In this document: in pieces, positions 20,378-30,140 of the stretch | Position numbering within the stretch: position 1 is the first letter of the stretch | Layout of the letters: the number at the start of each line of letters is the position of its first letter | Source of the DNA: Dioctria linearis | Taxonomy: Eukaryota > Arthropoda > Insecta > Diptera > Asilidae | Length of the DNA stretch: 64,000 bases | Direction of reading: 5' to 3' | NCBI GenBank assembly: GCA_963930735.1 | Contig: OZ005740.1 | Span: 243,987,192-244,051,191 of the forward strand | Translations under genes and position numbers: made by a program | Notes under the pieces: model-generated | Told to the model about the DNA's origin: nothing | The model's input: the letters and a program-made list of their open reading frames with translations, nothing else | Databases searched by the model: none

Positions 20378-20937
20378 CAAGATTTTGTTTGCCTTTGATA
20401 TTTTTAATGATTTCCATAGTTCGAAAACGGTTTTCTAAATATTTCTTGAGATTGGGCAGAGCGGATAGTTCTGTGGTGCCTTCAAGAGACTGTTCCCACA
20501 GCTTACGGCTTTCAATATCTAATTTCTGAACAGTTAGGAAAACAATTAGTGGTCCCCAAGAATCAGTTTCAACCTCCAGATTTTTTAAAGCAACTAATGT
20601 CTCCGTTGTTATGCCTAAAAGCCTTCGGATAGCGGTGGCAGATTCTTGCACTAAATTGGGCTGAGAAATAAGCGTATTCAAAAGGGCGTTAACTATGGTG
20701 CACTTATTTCCATAACGATCTGATAAGCTTTTCCAAGCTTGATCATAATTGGCGTCCGCAATCTGTACTTGACGCAGAAGCTGGGCTGGCTCACCACTCA
20801 AGTTTGACTTGAGATAATGTAACTTTTGAACCATTGATAGTTTAGAATTTTGATGGATTAGTGAAACATATAAATCTCTAAATGGTAGCCACTCTTCATA
20901 ACTTCCACTAAATTTAGGACTTTCAATTCGTGGAAGC
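20378..20937 (-). pseudogene. BEL/Pao gag, middle part
   Basis: The minus strand reads KLPRIESPKFSGSYEEWLPF at the point where piggyBac inserted, then MVQKLHYLKSNLSGEPAQLL, ANYDQAWKSLSDRYGNKCTI and LPNLKKYLENRFRTMEI. This is the conserved gag region of BEL/Pao elements, which builds the particle. The join to the upstream part (23341-23706) across the piggyBac is exact at TTAA. Confidence 0.85.
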
Positions 20938-20941
20938 TTAA

Positions 20942-23336
20942 CACTCTCAGTGCCATGTCAGTCAAAAATGACTGACAGTGCTTTGCCGCTCCGACCACAA
21001 CAATATTGTAAATTTTCTCTTCGTACCGTTATGGTTATGCCGGCAAATAAAGAGAAAATACGGAAATATTTTAGTCTACTGTGGTTTGTATAATAAGTAG
21101 GTTCGTTTTTATAATAGTTCTTGTGTCAGTCGTATTTGTGTGACAGTGCAATATAAAGGTAAATATTTAATTTTTTTTGTTCTTGTCAGACACATTTGAC
21201 CGACAATATTCTGTTCCTAGAACAATGAATGTTAACGGAATAACGGAATATCTAATGGAAACAGATGGTGAGAGTGAGGCGGATTCTTTTGATTTTGGAT
21301 CGGATGATTCCGTTGCTGATCCTGATGTGGTGTTAAATGACGAAGACAGTAGTTGCGATAGTGAATCTGAAGATGAAGATGATGTATCTAACGAAAATGA
21401 TGACGGCGAAAATAATAGACAGCAATTTGCGAAGCCAAACGGTATTAACAATGTCATTTGGAAACAGTTTTCAGGGAAGCAAAAACATTTTGATTTTGTG
21501 GGTGCAGAAGGAATTCAAATAGAAATTGATAAAGAGAGCAGTCCAGTTGATATTTATAATCTTTTTATGTCGGATGAGCTATGCAAATTAATAGTAGATG
21601 AAACGAATCGATACGCTAACACCAAACAAACTGTCACTAGAAGTTCTAGAATGGCTAAATGGGATGAATGTACTGTAAATGAATTGAAAGTATTCTTTGG
21701 TATTTTAATTTGGATGGGATTAAATAAGAGGCCGAAAATAAGTGATTATTGGAGCACAAATATATTGTATAGGAACGACGTTTGTAAGAAAATGTCACGG
21801 AATAAATTTCAAAATATTTTGAGTAATTTGCACTTCTCTGATAATAGCAAGGCAGATTGTTTAGACAGAATGGCAAAACTACGTCCACTTCAAGAAATTT
21901 TAGAGAAAAACTTCCAAAATGTTAGTGCCCTTGGACAAGAAATGGTGATTGACGAATCCATGTTCCCATGGAGAGGCCGGCTGTCGTTTCGTCAGTACAT
22001 ACCTGGAAAAAAACATAAATATGGTGTCAAAGTTTTTAAACTCTGTAACCTAAATGGGTACACCTGGAAATTTTTGTTGTATACTGGGAAATTTAACCAT
22101 GATGGACGAGAAGCTGCTGCACAAATTGTTTTGAACCTGGTAAAAGATGTTGTTAACGAAGGTCGTATATTATACACAGATAACTATTATACGAGTGTGC
22201 CGCTTGCAAAGGAACTTTTAACAAAGAAAATACATTTAATAGGAACCCTAAGAAAAAATCGTAAATATATACCCAGAGATTTAGTAACACAGAAATTAAA
22301 ACGAGGTGAGCTAATTTCATTTGAAGAAGATGAAGGAATTGTTGTTCTCAAATGGAAAGACAAACGGGATGTGCTAATGCTTTCGACAAAACATGGCCCG
22401 CAAGTTGTAGAATTACCTACCAAGTCTAATGCTATAAAGACAAAACCAAAAATTGTTATCGATTACAACAATGGAAAATGCGGCATTGATAAATCCGATC
22501 AAATGTCTTCATATGCTGATCCAAGTAGACGTGGAATTAAGTGGTATCGAAAGGTAGCTTTGCATCTTCTGCTGAACACTGCAATAGTAAATGCACATAT
22601 AATCTACAATGCGGTCAGGAAATGCAAAATCACAATTACTGAATTTCGTGAAGAAATAGCACGCACATATCTGGATCCTTCAATAGCAGCCGCACCCCGT
22701 GTTCATAAAACTACCCACACTTTAAATAAGCGAAAGGGTAATGGAACGGCTGACCGAAAACAGTGCACGTTTTGCTATGCCAAATTAGCTAAAGCACATT
22801 CCCGTCAAGAGGCTCGCAGAAAGACCAAAAAAGTCAAAACATATTGTAACAACTGTGTTGGTCAACCTACAATGTGTTTTGATTGCTATGTCAGCCAACA
22901 CCCATAAATGCAAGTACCTAACTATTTAATTAACTTTATAGAATAAAGCTGTTTTTTTTGTTTAATTATTGTTATAAATAATGGACTTAAATGTATAATT
23001 TTTATGTTTTATCTTTATAACAGAACTGAAATATATTTTTGTTATTTAATTTCTTTAAAAAAAAAGTTTTTATTAAAAGTTTCATATGTTTGTAATGCAG
23101 TAATTTAGGACGACAGAAAATATTTGAAATTTTCTCTTAGAACCACAGTCTGACAAGTTTCTATTCAAAATACATCAATAAATTCAAATTTTTGTCTGAC
23201 AACGCATTTTTTAACATACCTGATGTCAGGTCGATTGGTCTGACAGAGACTTTTTTTAAAATAAACATGTCAGGTCAATGCGTCTGACAATAGCATGTTG
23301 CAGAAAACCTGTTTTTTCCATGGCACTGAGAGTGTT
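20942..23336 (+). mobile_element. piggyBac-type transposon, apparently intact
   Basis: A 16-bp terminal inverted repeat, CACTCTCAGTGCCATG, lies at 20942-20957 and as its exact complement at 23319-23334. The flanking TTAA occurs at 20938-20941 and 23337-23340. Rejoining the BEL gag at a single TTAA gives an uninterrupted coding sequence (SENNTNI-KLPRIES), showing a clean target duplication. The right end has two extra T between repeat and TTAA. The subterminal regions contain many TGTCAG/CTGACA words on both sides. The element holds one open transposase gene. Confidence 0.95.
21225..22907 (+). CDS. piggyBac transposase
   Basis: A 560-residue protein that cuts and pastes its element at TTAA sites. 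The ATG at 21225 (context acaATGa) is chosen; an upstream in-frame TTG is not a credible eukaryotic start. The N-terminus is acidic (residues about 10-75, many Asp/Glu/Ser). The DDE-like core shows VIDESMFPWRGRLSF (Asp near 243), GRILYTDNYYTSVPLAKEL (Asp near 319) and NGKCGIDKSDQMSSYADPS (Asp near 422). The C-terminus is a cysteine-rich zinc domain (CTFCYAKL, YCNNCVG, CFDCYVSQHP), which binds element ends in this family. All catalytic residues and full length are kept with no stop, so it may be active or recently active. A T-rich tail with AATAAA near 22943 follows the stop and could provide the polyadenylation signal. Confidence 0.95.
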   Translation: MNVNGITEYLMETDGESEADSFDFGSDDSVADPDVVLNDEDSSCDSESEDEDDVSNENDDGENNRQQFAKPNGINNVIWKQFSGKQKHFDFVGAEGIQIEIDKESSPVDIYNLFMSDELCKLIVDETNRYANTKQTVTRSSRMAKWDECTVNELKVFFGILIWMGLNKRPKISDYWSTNILYRNDVCKKMSRNKFQNILSNLHFSDNSKADCLDRMAKLRPLQEILEKNFQNVSALGQEMVIDESMFPWRGRLSFRQYIPGKKHKYGVKVFKLCNLNGYTWKFLLYTGKFNHDGREAAAQIVLNLVKDVVNEGRILYTDNYYTSVPLAKELLTKKIHLIGTLRKNRKYIPRDLVTQKLKRGELISFEEDEGIVVLKWKDKRDVLMLSTKHGPQVVELPTKSNAIKTKPKIVIDYNNGKCGIDKSDQMSSYADPSRRGIKWYRKVALHLLLNTAIVNAHIIYNAVRKCKITITEFREEIARTYLDPSIAAAPRVHKTTHTLNKRKGNGTADRKQCTFCYAKLAKAHSRQEARRKTKKVKTYCNNCVGQPTMCFDCYVSQHP

Positions 23337-23340
23337 TTAA

Positions 23341-23706
23341 TATTGGTGTTATTTTCAGAATTATCACTGAATTGATTCATTTCTGAATGCGATTTATTTA
23401 CTACAGAAGGCGGCGTTGGGGTAAGCCTTGTCAACTCCAAGGAAATTTCACCATGAATTTCGAAATACAATTCTTCGAACGATGTAAATATATCCTCTAT
23501 GAAATATAGTTTATCTTTAACGTCTTTATCTTTTGGAACAAACGGAATCATTTCTTTATGAGAACTTTGGAAATTTGACCATTTGTCATTAAGAGCGCCT
23601 AATCTTGCAGCATATTGAGCAAGGGCTCGTTGGGCTGGAGCATTGCCTTCTTTATTACAGGCCGTGACGATATAAAATGCATATGTATTGAAAGCTTTTA
23701 GCATTG
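23341..23706 (-). pseudogene. BEL/Pao gag, N-terminal part
   Basis: The frame reads FNTYAFYIVTACNKEGNAP, AQYAARLGALNDKWSNFQSS and MIPFVPKDKDVKDKLYFIED, the start region of BEL/Pao gag. Its methionine at 23704 touches the foldback element at 23707, so the true gag start is probably displaced or lost. It joins the middle gag part across the piggyBac insertion. Confidence 0.75.
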
Positions 23707-24652
23707 CGCATTATGGAAAAACAAATACGTTTCATTTTTAAAAATGTATGTAAAATAAACAACGCTTCTGGTGACGATACATCTAACGCCTATTTAGAGG
23801 TCAAAATATTTACTTTTAAGGAAAAAAACGTAATTGTAATTATTTGAACAAAATTACGAAGTGTTCCTGCATTTTCCTAAACTCTACCCAATTCGCTGTG
23901 AAATGAGAGTAAAACTTTCGCTCAAGACGAAAGTTAGTTTTTTAAACTTGAAGTCTATTTCCCCTGCAAATCATGAATATAGTTTTCTAATGAACGACAA
24001 CATAAAATGCATAATAATTAAACTTATTAATTAAATGTAATAATTAAATAATAATTAATAGTTACATTTCATTTGTTTGTTAGACTTTATGAAAACATTC
24101 ATTTTAAGTTTTTGCCCATCAAATTGACATTCTCTTATTTTGAAAAATAAAACACAGTACTCCTCGAATTGCAGCGAAAGATTCTATTCTTTCTCTTTTC
24201 GCTTCTAAACAACTTTTCAAAATTAAATTACAGAATGACATATTGGAGGTAAAAAAAAGTGAAAATTATTGTTTTGTGAAGTCCAACAAACAAATGTGAT
24301 GCAATTGAAAGAAATTTAATTATTATATTAAAATTATACGTTTAATTATTATGTATTTAAATTTTTCATTCAATAGAAAATCATATTCGTGATTTTCAGG
24401 GGAAAGAGACTTCAAACTAAAAAAGAACGTTCGTCTTGAACGAAGCTGTATTCTCATTACACAGCGAATTGGGTATAATTTAATAAAATGCAGAAACTCT
24501 TCGTAATTTTGTTCAAATAACTACAATTACGGTTTTTCCCTAAAAGTAAATATTTTGACCTATAAATAGGCGTTAGAATTATCGTCACCAAAAGCGTTGT
24601 TTATTTTACATAAATTTTTAAAGATGAAACGTGTTTATTTTTCAATAATGCG
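23707..24652. mobile_element. 946 bp foldback (long inverted repeat) element
   Basis: The left arm starting CGCATTATGGAAAAAC and the right arm ending GTTTATTTTTCAATAATGCG are imperfect inverted complements over about 420 bases each, so nearly the whole element can fold on itself. Matching landmarks include TAACGCCTATTTA, CAAAATATTTACTTTTA and CCCAATTCGCTGTG and their complements in the other arm. By eye the arms differ at roughly one base in seven. It has no coding content and inserted at the start of the BEL gag. No sure target duplication was found. Confidence 0.85.
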
Positions 24653-24893
24653 AATGAAAAAATAGATTACTTGACCACTTTGCCGCTACGAACTGCTGCT
24701 CTTTATTCAATGAAACTCTTGTACAGACTGAAACTATTATAGATATCCCAAGCAAACTCGAGCCGGTTAATCGTTAACTGTGCATCGAGTAACAAAAGAA
24801 TTCTATCACAAATTTTCGGGTTTGCTTGGTGTACATATATACGTTTGATAGGTAATTTACTTTAGCCATGAATAAATGTAATATATAGTTACA
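24653..24893 (-). repeat. ~235 bp direct repeat flanking the BEL element, right copy
   Basis: The partner of 14655-14888 (see there). It lies upstream of the BEL gag on the minus strand, where a 5' LTR end or leader would be expected, separated from gag only by the foldback element. Confidence 0.4.
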
Positions 24894-26900
24894 GAACGAC
24901 TTACCTCTTTAATAATTATATAGCCTAGCGGTGAACCACTGTCCTTTCATCTAGCACTGCAATATATCCCTTGGCTATAAGAAGCAGTATATCATTCTAA
25001 GCACCATCAAAATACTTCACGGAATCATTGTTAAGGACACTTTGGTGCGAATGTTTACTCCATCCTTTCATATTCGAAAAGTTTGTGTTCTTGTAACTCA
25101 TCTAAAGAACGACTGACATTTCATTCAGCTTTTGTGCGGTAGAGAAATATTTCTATAATTTCGCGCGATACTTAGTTCGTCCCAAATAAACTGCGCAATT
25201 AAAGTGTTAACCCACACGTAGCAGCACGAAGCACTTTGCTGGACTCGTGCCCAGATCGGGACTTATTGAATTAAATTCACAAATAAAATTTAGCAAGAGA
25301 AGTAAATAAAATTCACTGAACCATCTGACATTTCTTAAATTAAAATTACGAATAAACGTCAGTTAAGAATCCGAGACTTATTGAATTAAAATCGCAAATA
25401 AATTTAGCAAATAAAAGCAAATAAAATTCACTGAACCATCTGACATTTCTCGAATTAAAATTACAAATAAACGTCTGTTATGCCTATAGTTCAAATCAAA
25501 TATATTTTTAAATAAGTTATATAACGCTTGCTACCTCAATAGGGCCCACAGGATTGTACGTACGGTTATACTTAAGCCTAGATATATAATTAAGAACCTC
25601 GTGGATACCTACATGATCATATGATTAACTTGGAATTTGTTCCTCTAAGTGTAAAACCTTAATCTGGCCTGCATTTATCAGCTCCATCGGCACTGGCCGG
25701 TATTCCTCGGCTCCCCGTGCTCCTCCGTACGTATGCCTGTTGGGGTACCCGGGATCAAAATATCTGGATGAACAGTTACCTCCGGGACAAAGCTGAAATT
25801 AAGAGACATACATTTTTCAACAAAGAATCACGCTCCCAAAGAATACTTATCTAATCTAATGTGTAGGTGATTTCCGTGTTGTCCAAGTTTCTAGAATTTA
25901 TTTGTGAGTCCATTCTATGTAGTCCCATGTCATCCAAATTCAGTTTGACATCTACTTCTGCCAAGCATTTCTTTTGCAGGTCTGTTACGCAAGTCATTGG
26001 GGCCGTTTCGCGATGCCTAGAAGATAATATAATACGGATTAGTATACTTGAACAAAAGCAGCCCGTATGGGAGTAATCAGAAGTCAACCGTGGCAACAAT
26101 ATCAAGGACACGTAGATAACACTTCACGCCACAACAAATAGGTGCACTAGGTTGGGGCTTATGGAAGGTAGTCTTGTAAGGAATGTAACCTATAAGTAAG
26201 GTTAGGTGTGTAAGTAGACACGATTGTGTGAAGAACTCAGTGTTTTGTGGGAGCTCGATAGTCCTGAACGATTCACCTTGCGTTCTTAAGTGGACTTATG
26301 ACACTTCTTGGTGGAAATAATCCACGAAAAACGAGATTCCATCACTAATAGCGGGTCGCACACATGACACGAAATCTCGGTAAATGTGCATAATTAATAT
26401 ACGGTGGCCACTTCAAAAACAAACGTTTAATTGCGAAAAAGAGATTTATTGCATTTTTAATTGGCGAAATCGTGGAAAAATCAGGGAAACGAACAAAATA
26501 GGTGAGTTGTCACTCGCGGTTTGCGGCCACTTTTATCGCGGAAACCAACATTTTCTCGAGGAAATTATATTGCACTTGGGGTTTCCAATCTTGTGTTATA
26601 TGAATTCACGATAGTTAGAATTTGAAAAAATGCCCAGAACACTAATTTCTGAAAATTAAAATATTTGACCAATCACATTTCAAAACACCAGTCACGTGAG
26701 TAAACTTACAGGGCTACCATCCGCCATGAAGATTTTAAATTTGTTTTCAGAAATTCTTTTCACTGCACTTATAACATCACCGGCTAATTATGTCAAAAGA
26801 AAGCACTTTTTCCATGTTTCTGCTCAAAAGAACAAATTGAGACTTCCTTGCTTCTGTCGCCGGGTATTTTTGAAAAGGGGGCCTTTACCCGCCACATCTT
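24894..26900. other. no gene recognised
   Basis: No conserved reading frame. It contains the first block of 118 bp repeats (25255-25480). The remainder is AT-rich with a moderately GC-rich patch around 25680-25760 that codes for nothing I recognise. It could include upstream BEL LTR sequence or unrelated elements. Confidence 0.4.
25255..25480 (+). repeat. 118 bp tandem repeat, block 1 (about two units)
   Basis: Two units of about 115-120 bases with the landmarks CCGAGACTTATTGAATTAAA, ATTCACTGAACCATCTGACA and ACGAATAAACGTCAGTTA. The same units occur again at 28410-28660, about 3 kb away in the same orientation. Confidence 0.8.
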
Positions 26901-26924
26901 CGCGGACCTAGCGGGATTCGAGGC

Positions 26925-26957
26925 TATAAATAGAGCGCCGAAGATGAGTTAGTCAGT
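26925..26957 (+). promoter_or_regulatory. core promoter: TATA box plus initiator
   Basis: TATAAATAG at 26925-26933 is followed by TCAGT at 26953-26957, so the initiator A lies 30 bases after the first T of the TATA box. This is the exact arthropod TATA/Inr spacing. It is preceded by a GC-richer segment. No coding sequence was recognised downstream, so the promoter may belong to an LTR or a noncoding element. Confidence 0.6.
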
Positions 26958-28408
26958 TAGTTAGTGCCGGAGGTTCAATTGGGGCGAAGCTCCATGTCAG
27001 TTTCCATAAAAGTTGAAAGCGAGTTGGCGCCATTGATTAATCACGACTCGCGCACACAGGAGGTAAACACTACGTCACCTACGGGGATCTTGGCGAGGTG
27101 TTTTAGGAAAAAAATGTATATATATCCAGCTTAGAGCGACGTCAAATCGTTGTACGCCCTCACTAAAAATATTCGATAAAGGAATTGAAGAACAAAAAAA
27201 GGAGAAAAAAAAAATAAAAGAGAAAAGGAAACAAGATCTTACCTTCGGTACAAACTTCGATATTTCCTGCATTATACCTATAGTCCCTGTTGAGGTCCGT
27301 GGGATTTACAGATCCGAGAAGACAGTAACAAGGAAGAAAGTTAAGTAATATATACCTATATAATATATTTTTTTTATATACAAAAGAGGAAAAAAAAAAC
27401 AAAAATTACTTTTGCCAACCTACTACGTGTCGGCGGTGTGTCAAGTGAAATGAAGAATTGTGTTTGCTTTGATGCAGTGACAGTAGCCGTCTTTGCACAG
27501 GCGTTAAGCGCCCTGAAGTTTTGTAGTTTATGTTTGGTGGTATGGTTGGCGCCTTTGGTCGTAACGAATTTTGATGTTGGCACGGTTTCGTACCAAAGAA
27601 GGTAGATGGTGTTGATCACGTATTGTAAAAGCTATTATAATGAATTGAATAGAAGAGGTTGAATTGCTCGGGATTATCTGAGACGGCTAGATACATATGT
27701 ACGTAATCTCTAGAATTGTTGATCGATCACTTATAATAGTTGACCTTGGCACATTACTTCAATATTATTTATTACTATTTATTAGTTACATGCATGCTTA
27801 GTAATACGAGTAGTTATATATATATTATTTTATTAACACATTTATAATCCTGTTGATACATAATTGTATTTATTATTTTGTCTGTCGTTAGCTGTGGTAT
27901 AAAGCTTTAGGTTTAGCTTGGCCTGTTGATATTTATAAAGATTTTGTATATAGTAGAACATGTTCGACCTATTCGGCACATTTGTGAACCAGATAAGTAG
28001 TTACTATCTTAAAGAATTTAGTAAGTCGCCTTGATGTCATACACTAAATTGATGGAAATTCTTCAAAACTAACTCGCTGTTATTATCTTTTGTAATTTCT
28101 AACACTTCCTATTATAGTCTGTTTATTACATTTATCTTTATTAACATCATTTCGTTTAACTTTTGTTATACCCCCTAAACTTATCCTTTCCTATCCTCCC
28201 GAGCTGCTCTTTTATTGCTCATAATTAAGTGGTTTCGTGATTTCTTTCCCCCTATCCTAAATCACGTCTCGCCCAAATTTTGCGTACTCTTTCAATTTAC
28301 ATGATTTCTCCAGTATTTACTCCAGAGTTCAAGGAATCTTTGAACTGAACCTGCCCATCTCCCTGAGCCGGCCATATTTAATCTTGCGTGAGTCTGGGCA
28401 CGTAACTC
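26958..28408. other. no gene recognised downstream of the promoter
   Basis: Minus-strand open frames at 27075-27619 are made of A/T-run translations and are not convincing. The stretch has poly-A and poly-T runs around 27200-27400 and is otherwise AT-rich. No splice or domain evidence was found. Confidence 0.4.
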
Positions 28409-28665
28409 GTCAGTTAAGAATCCGAGATTTATTGAATTAAAATCGCAAATAAAATTCACTGAACCATCTGACATTTCTTGAATTAAAATTACGAATAAAC
28501 GTCAGTTAAGAATCCGAGACTTATTGAATTAAAATCGCATATAAAATTTAGCAAATAAAAGCAAACAAAATTCACTGGACTATCTGTTATTTCTTGAATT
28601 AAAATTACGAATAAACATCAGTTACGAATCTGAGACTTATTGAATTAAAATCGATAATAAAGGTT
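28409..28665 (+). repeat. 118 bp tandem repeat, block 2 (about two units)
   Basis: Same unit as block 1, starting at GTCAGTTAAGAATCCGAGA, with one internal deletion in the first unit. Together the two blocks bracket about 2.9 kb containing the TATA/Inr promoter. Confidence 0.8.
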
Positions 28666-28935
28666 TGACAGATATGTTGGATAGATAGAAACAGAAAAAA
28701 CTATAAACTATTAAAAACTATTAAAATGAACTTTAGCAATTTTAAAACAAATGTGAAACTAGAGCAAACTTGTAAAAAACTAAAATGAATTTAAAAACAA
28801 ATGTCAAACTTGTAAAAAATCACAATGAGTTTTAGAACAAATGACAAATGAAACTAGATCAAACTGTAAAATACTAAAATGAATTTTGAAACAAATGTTA
28901 AATAGAAATTTATAGAAAATTAAAATGACCTTTAA

Positions 28936-29783
28936 GGGGGGAGCCTGCTTTAGAGGTTTCACAAAATCGTTTTTTTTTATAAACGTCTTCCCAAACTATC
29001 CAAGAATGTATCCCTAAAATATCAGAAGCAAATTCGAAATATTTTCGGAGTTACAGAAGAAATAGTGAGCAAGCGTCGAGCAGGTATACGAGCGGCCGGA
29101 TCGCTCGGAGCGCACGCGCTCCGCCCCTCGATCTACAAAACAGGCGCGCTTCATTTTCAAGTAAAGAGGCCTGAGCAGTAGACTCGAACGTCCGGGCGAA
29201 AGGCAGTTTTTTGAAGAGTCTGAAGGGCAACTCTATCGCTGATTTGCGGTAAATTCAAGAAAATTACGATTTTTTATATACGAAAACTTTGACGTTCGGT
29301 TTTTCATTTTTATGATTTTTCCTAATTGGCGGAAAACGAGACAAAATGGATTGTATTCGGGATTAAATTCTCTTCTAGTTGAACCTAAAAAACCTCAAGA
29401 AGTTAAGATTAACCCACTTTTTAAACAATCTAAAGTGAATTTTTTTTTCCAAAAAATGAATTTTTCACTTTTTGTTGAATTTTCTGGGTTTAACTAGAAG
29501 CTATACTATTGAGAAATAAATTTTTTTTTCGGTTCTTTGTTCAGATGGAAATTGCGACCTGCATCTTTCCCGCCGCACGACAAATGCATGCTCGAGGCGC
29601 CTCGGCGAAATGCTTGTACCAAGCATAATAATAATGTACCAAGCATAATGAAAAAATTTGAGAATACTGTCGAAATATATAACAATAAACTCTGAAAGAT
29701 TCGTTTCAATTGGATATTTCTTTCCTTCCCAAAAAAATCCTCGAAAAAATCGATTTTTCGAAGCCTCTAAAGCAGTGTCCCCC
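28936..29783. mobile_element. 848 bp TTAA-flanked miniature DNA transposon
   Basis: TTAA at 28932-28935 and 29784-29787 flank a terminal inverted repeat: GGGGGGAGCCTGCTTTAGAG at the left, and the complement of GGGGGACACTGCTTTAGAGG at the right. TTAA duplication is the mark of piggyBac-type transposases. No coding region; a GC-rich patch (about 29080-29215) holds a perfect stem, CGGAGCG-CACG-CGCTCCG. Its ends differ from those of the intact piggyBac at 20.9 kb, so another TTAA-specific transposase probably mobilised it. Confidence 0.75.
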
Positions 29784-30140
29784 TTAAGTAATGTAGGCTT
29801 TTGAAGATATACGTCACTACACCTAATTCAAGAGTGAAGTAAGTAACGAAATGAAAGATGAAAAAAAGCGGCCATATTGTAATTAGGGTGGTGTGTTGCA
29901 CTTTTTGAAGCGGTGACTTGTAAAAGACGTCAAAATATTGTACAAGAAAGAAAAAAAATCAATAAAAATCAAATATATTGGCCATCGGGTCCAAGTCAAA
30001 CGGCGTTTATTTTCTTTACCTCACCAAGAAGTCTTTGATAGCAAAGGAAAAAGTGGTCGAATTGCGCTGGCGCGTCGACTTGGCAGGCAGAAAATTATCA
30101 TCACCGTGATGACCGCTGTGAAATTTTTGCAACAATATAT
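29784..30140. other. no gene recognised
   Basis: Should contain the left end of Harbinger element B, but no inverted match to the right end (31801-31823) was clear. A weakly related word, AGCGGCCATATTGTAATTA, occurs near 29867. Confidence 0.35.

Larger units (their letters stand above)
15075..23706 (-). mobile_element. BEL/Pao LTR retrotransposon, internal region, multiply interrupted
   Basis: Minus-strand gag, zinc knuckles, protease, reverse transcriptase, RNase H and integrase follow one another in the order of BEL/Pao elements. The coding sequence is broken by frameshifts, stops and insertions: a foldback element at the gag start, a piggyBac in gag, a LINE tail between gag parts and a tRNA-like inverted unit in the polymerase region. 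The 3' internal end near 15.10 kb has a purine-rich GGGAGGCC on the minus strand, followed by TGTTGGTGCC, which would suit a polypurine tract and LTR start. No complete LTR pair could be set out. Confidence 0.85.

Noticed and set aside
27075..27619. Three overlapping minus-strand frames rich in Phe
   Set aside because: They come from poly-A/poly-T runs; no conserved motif.
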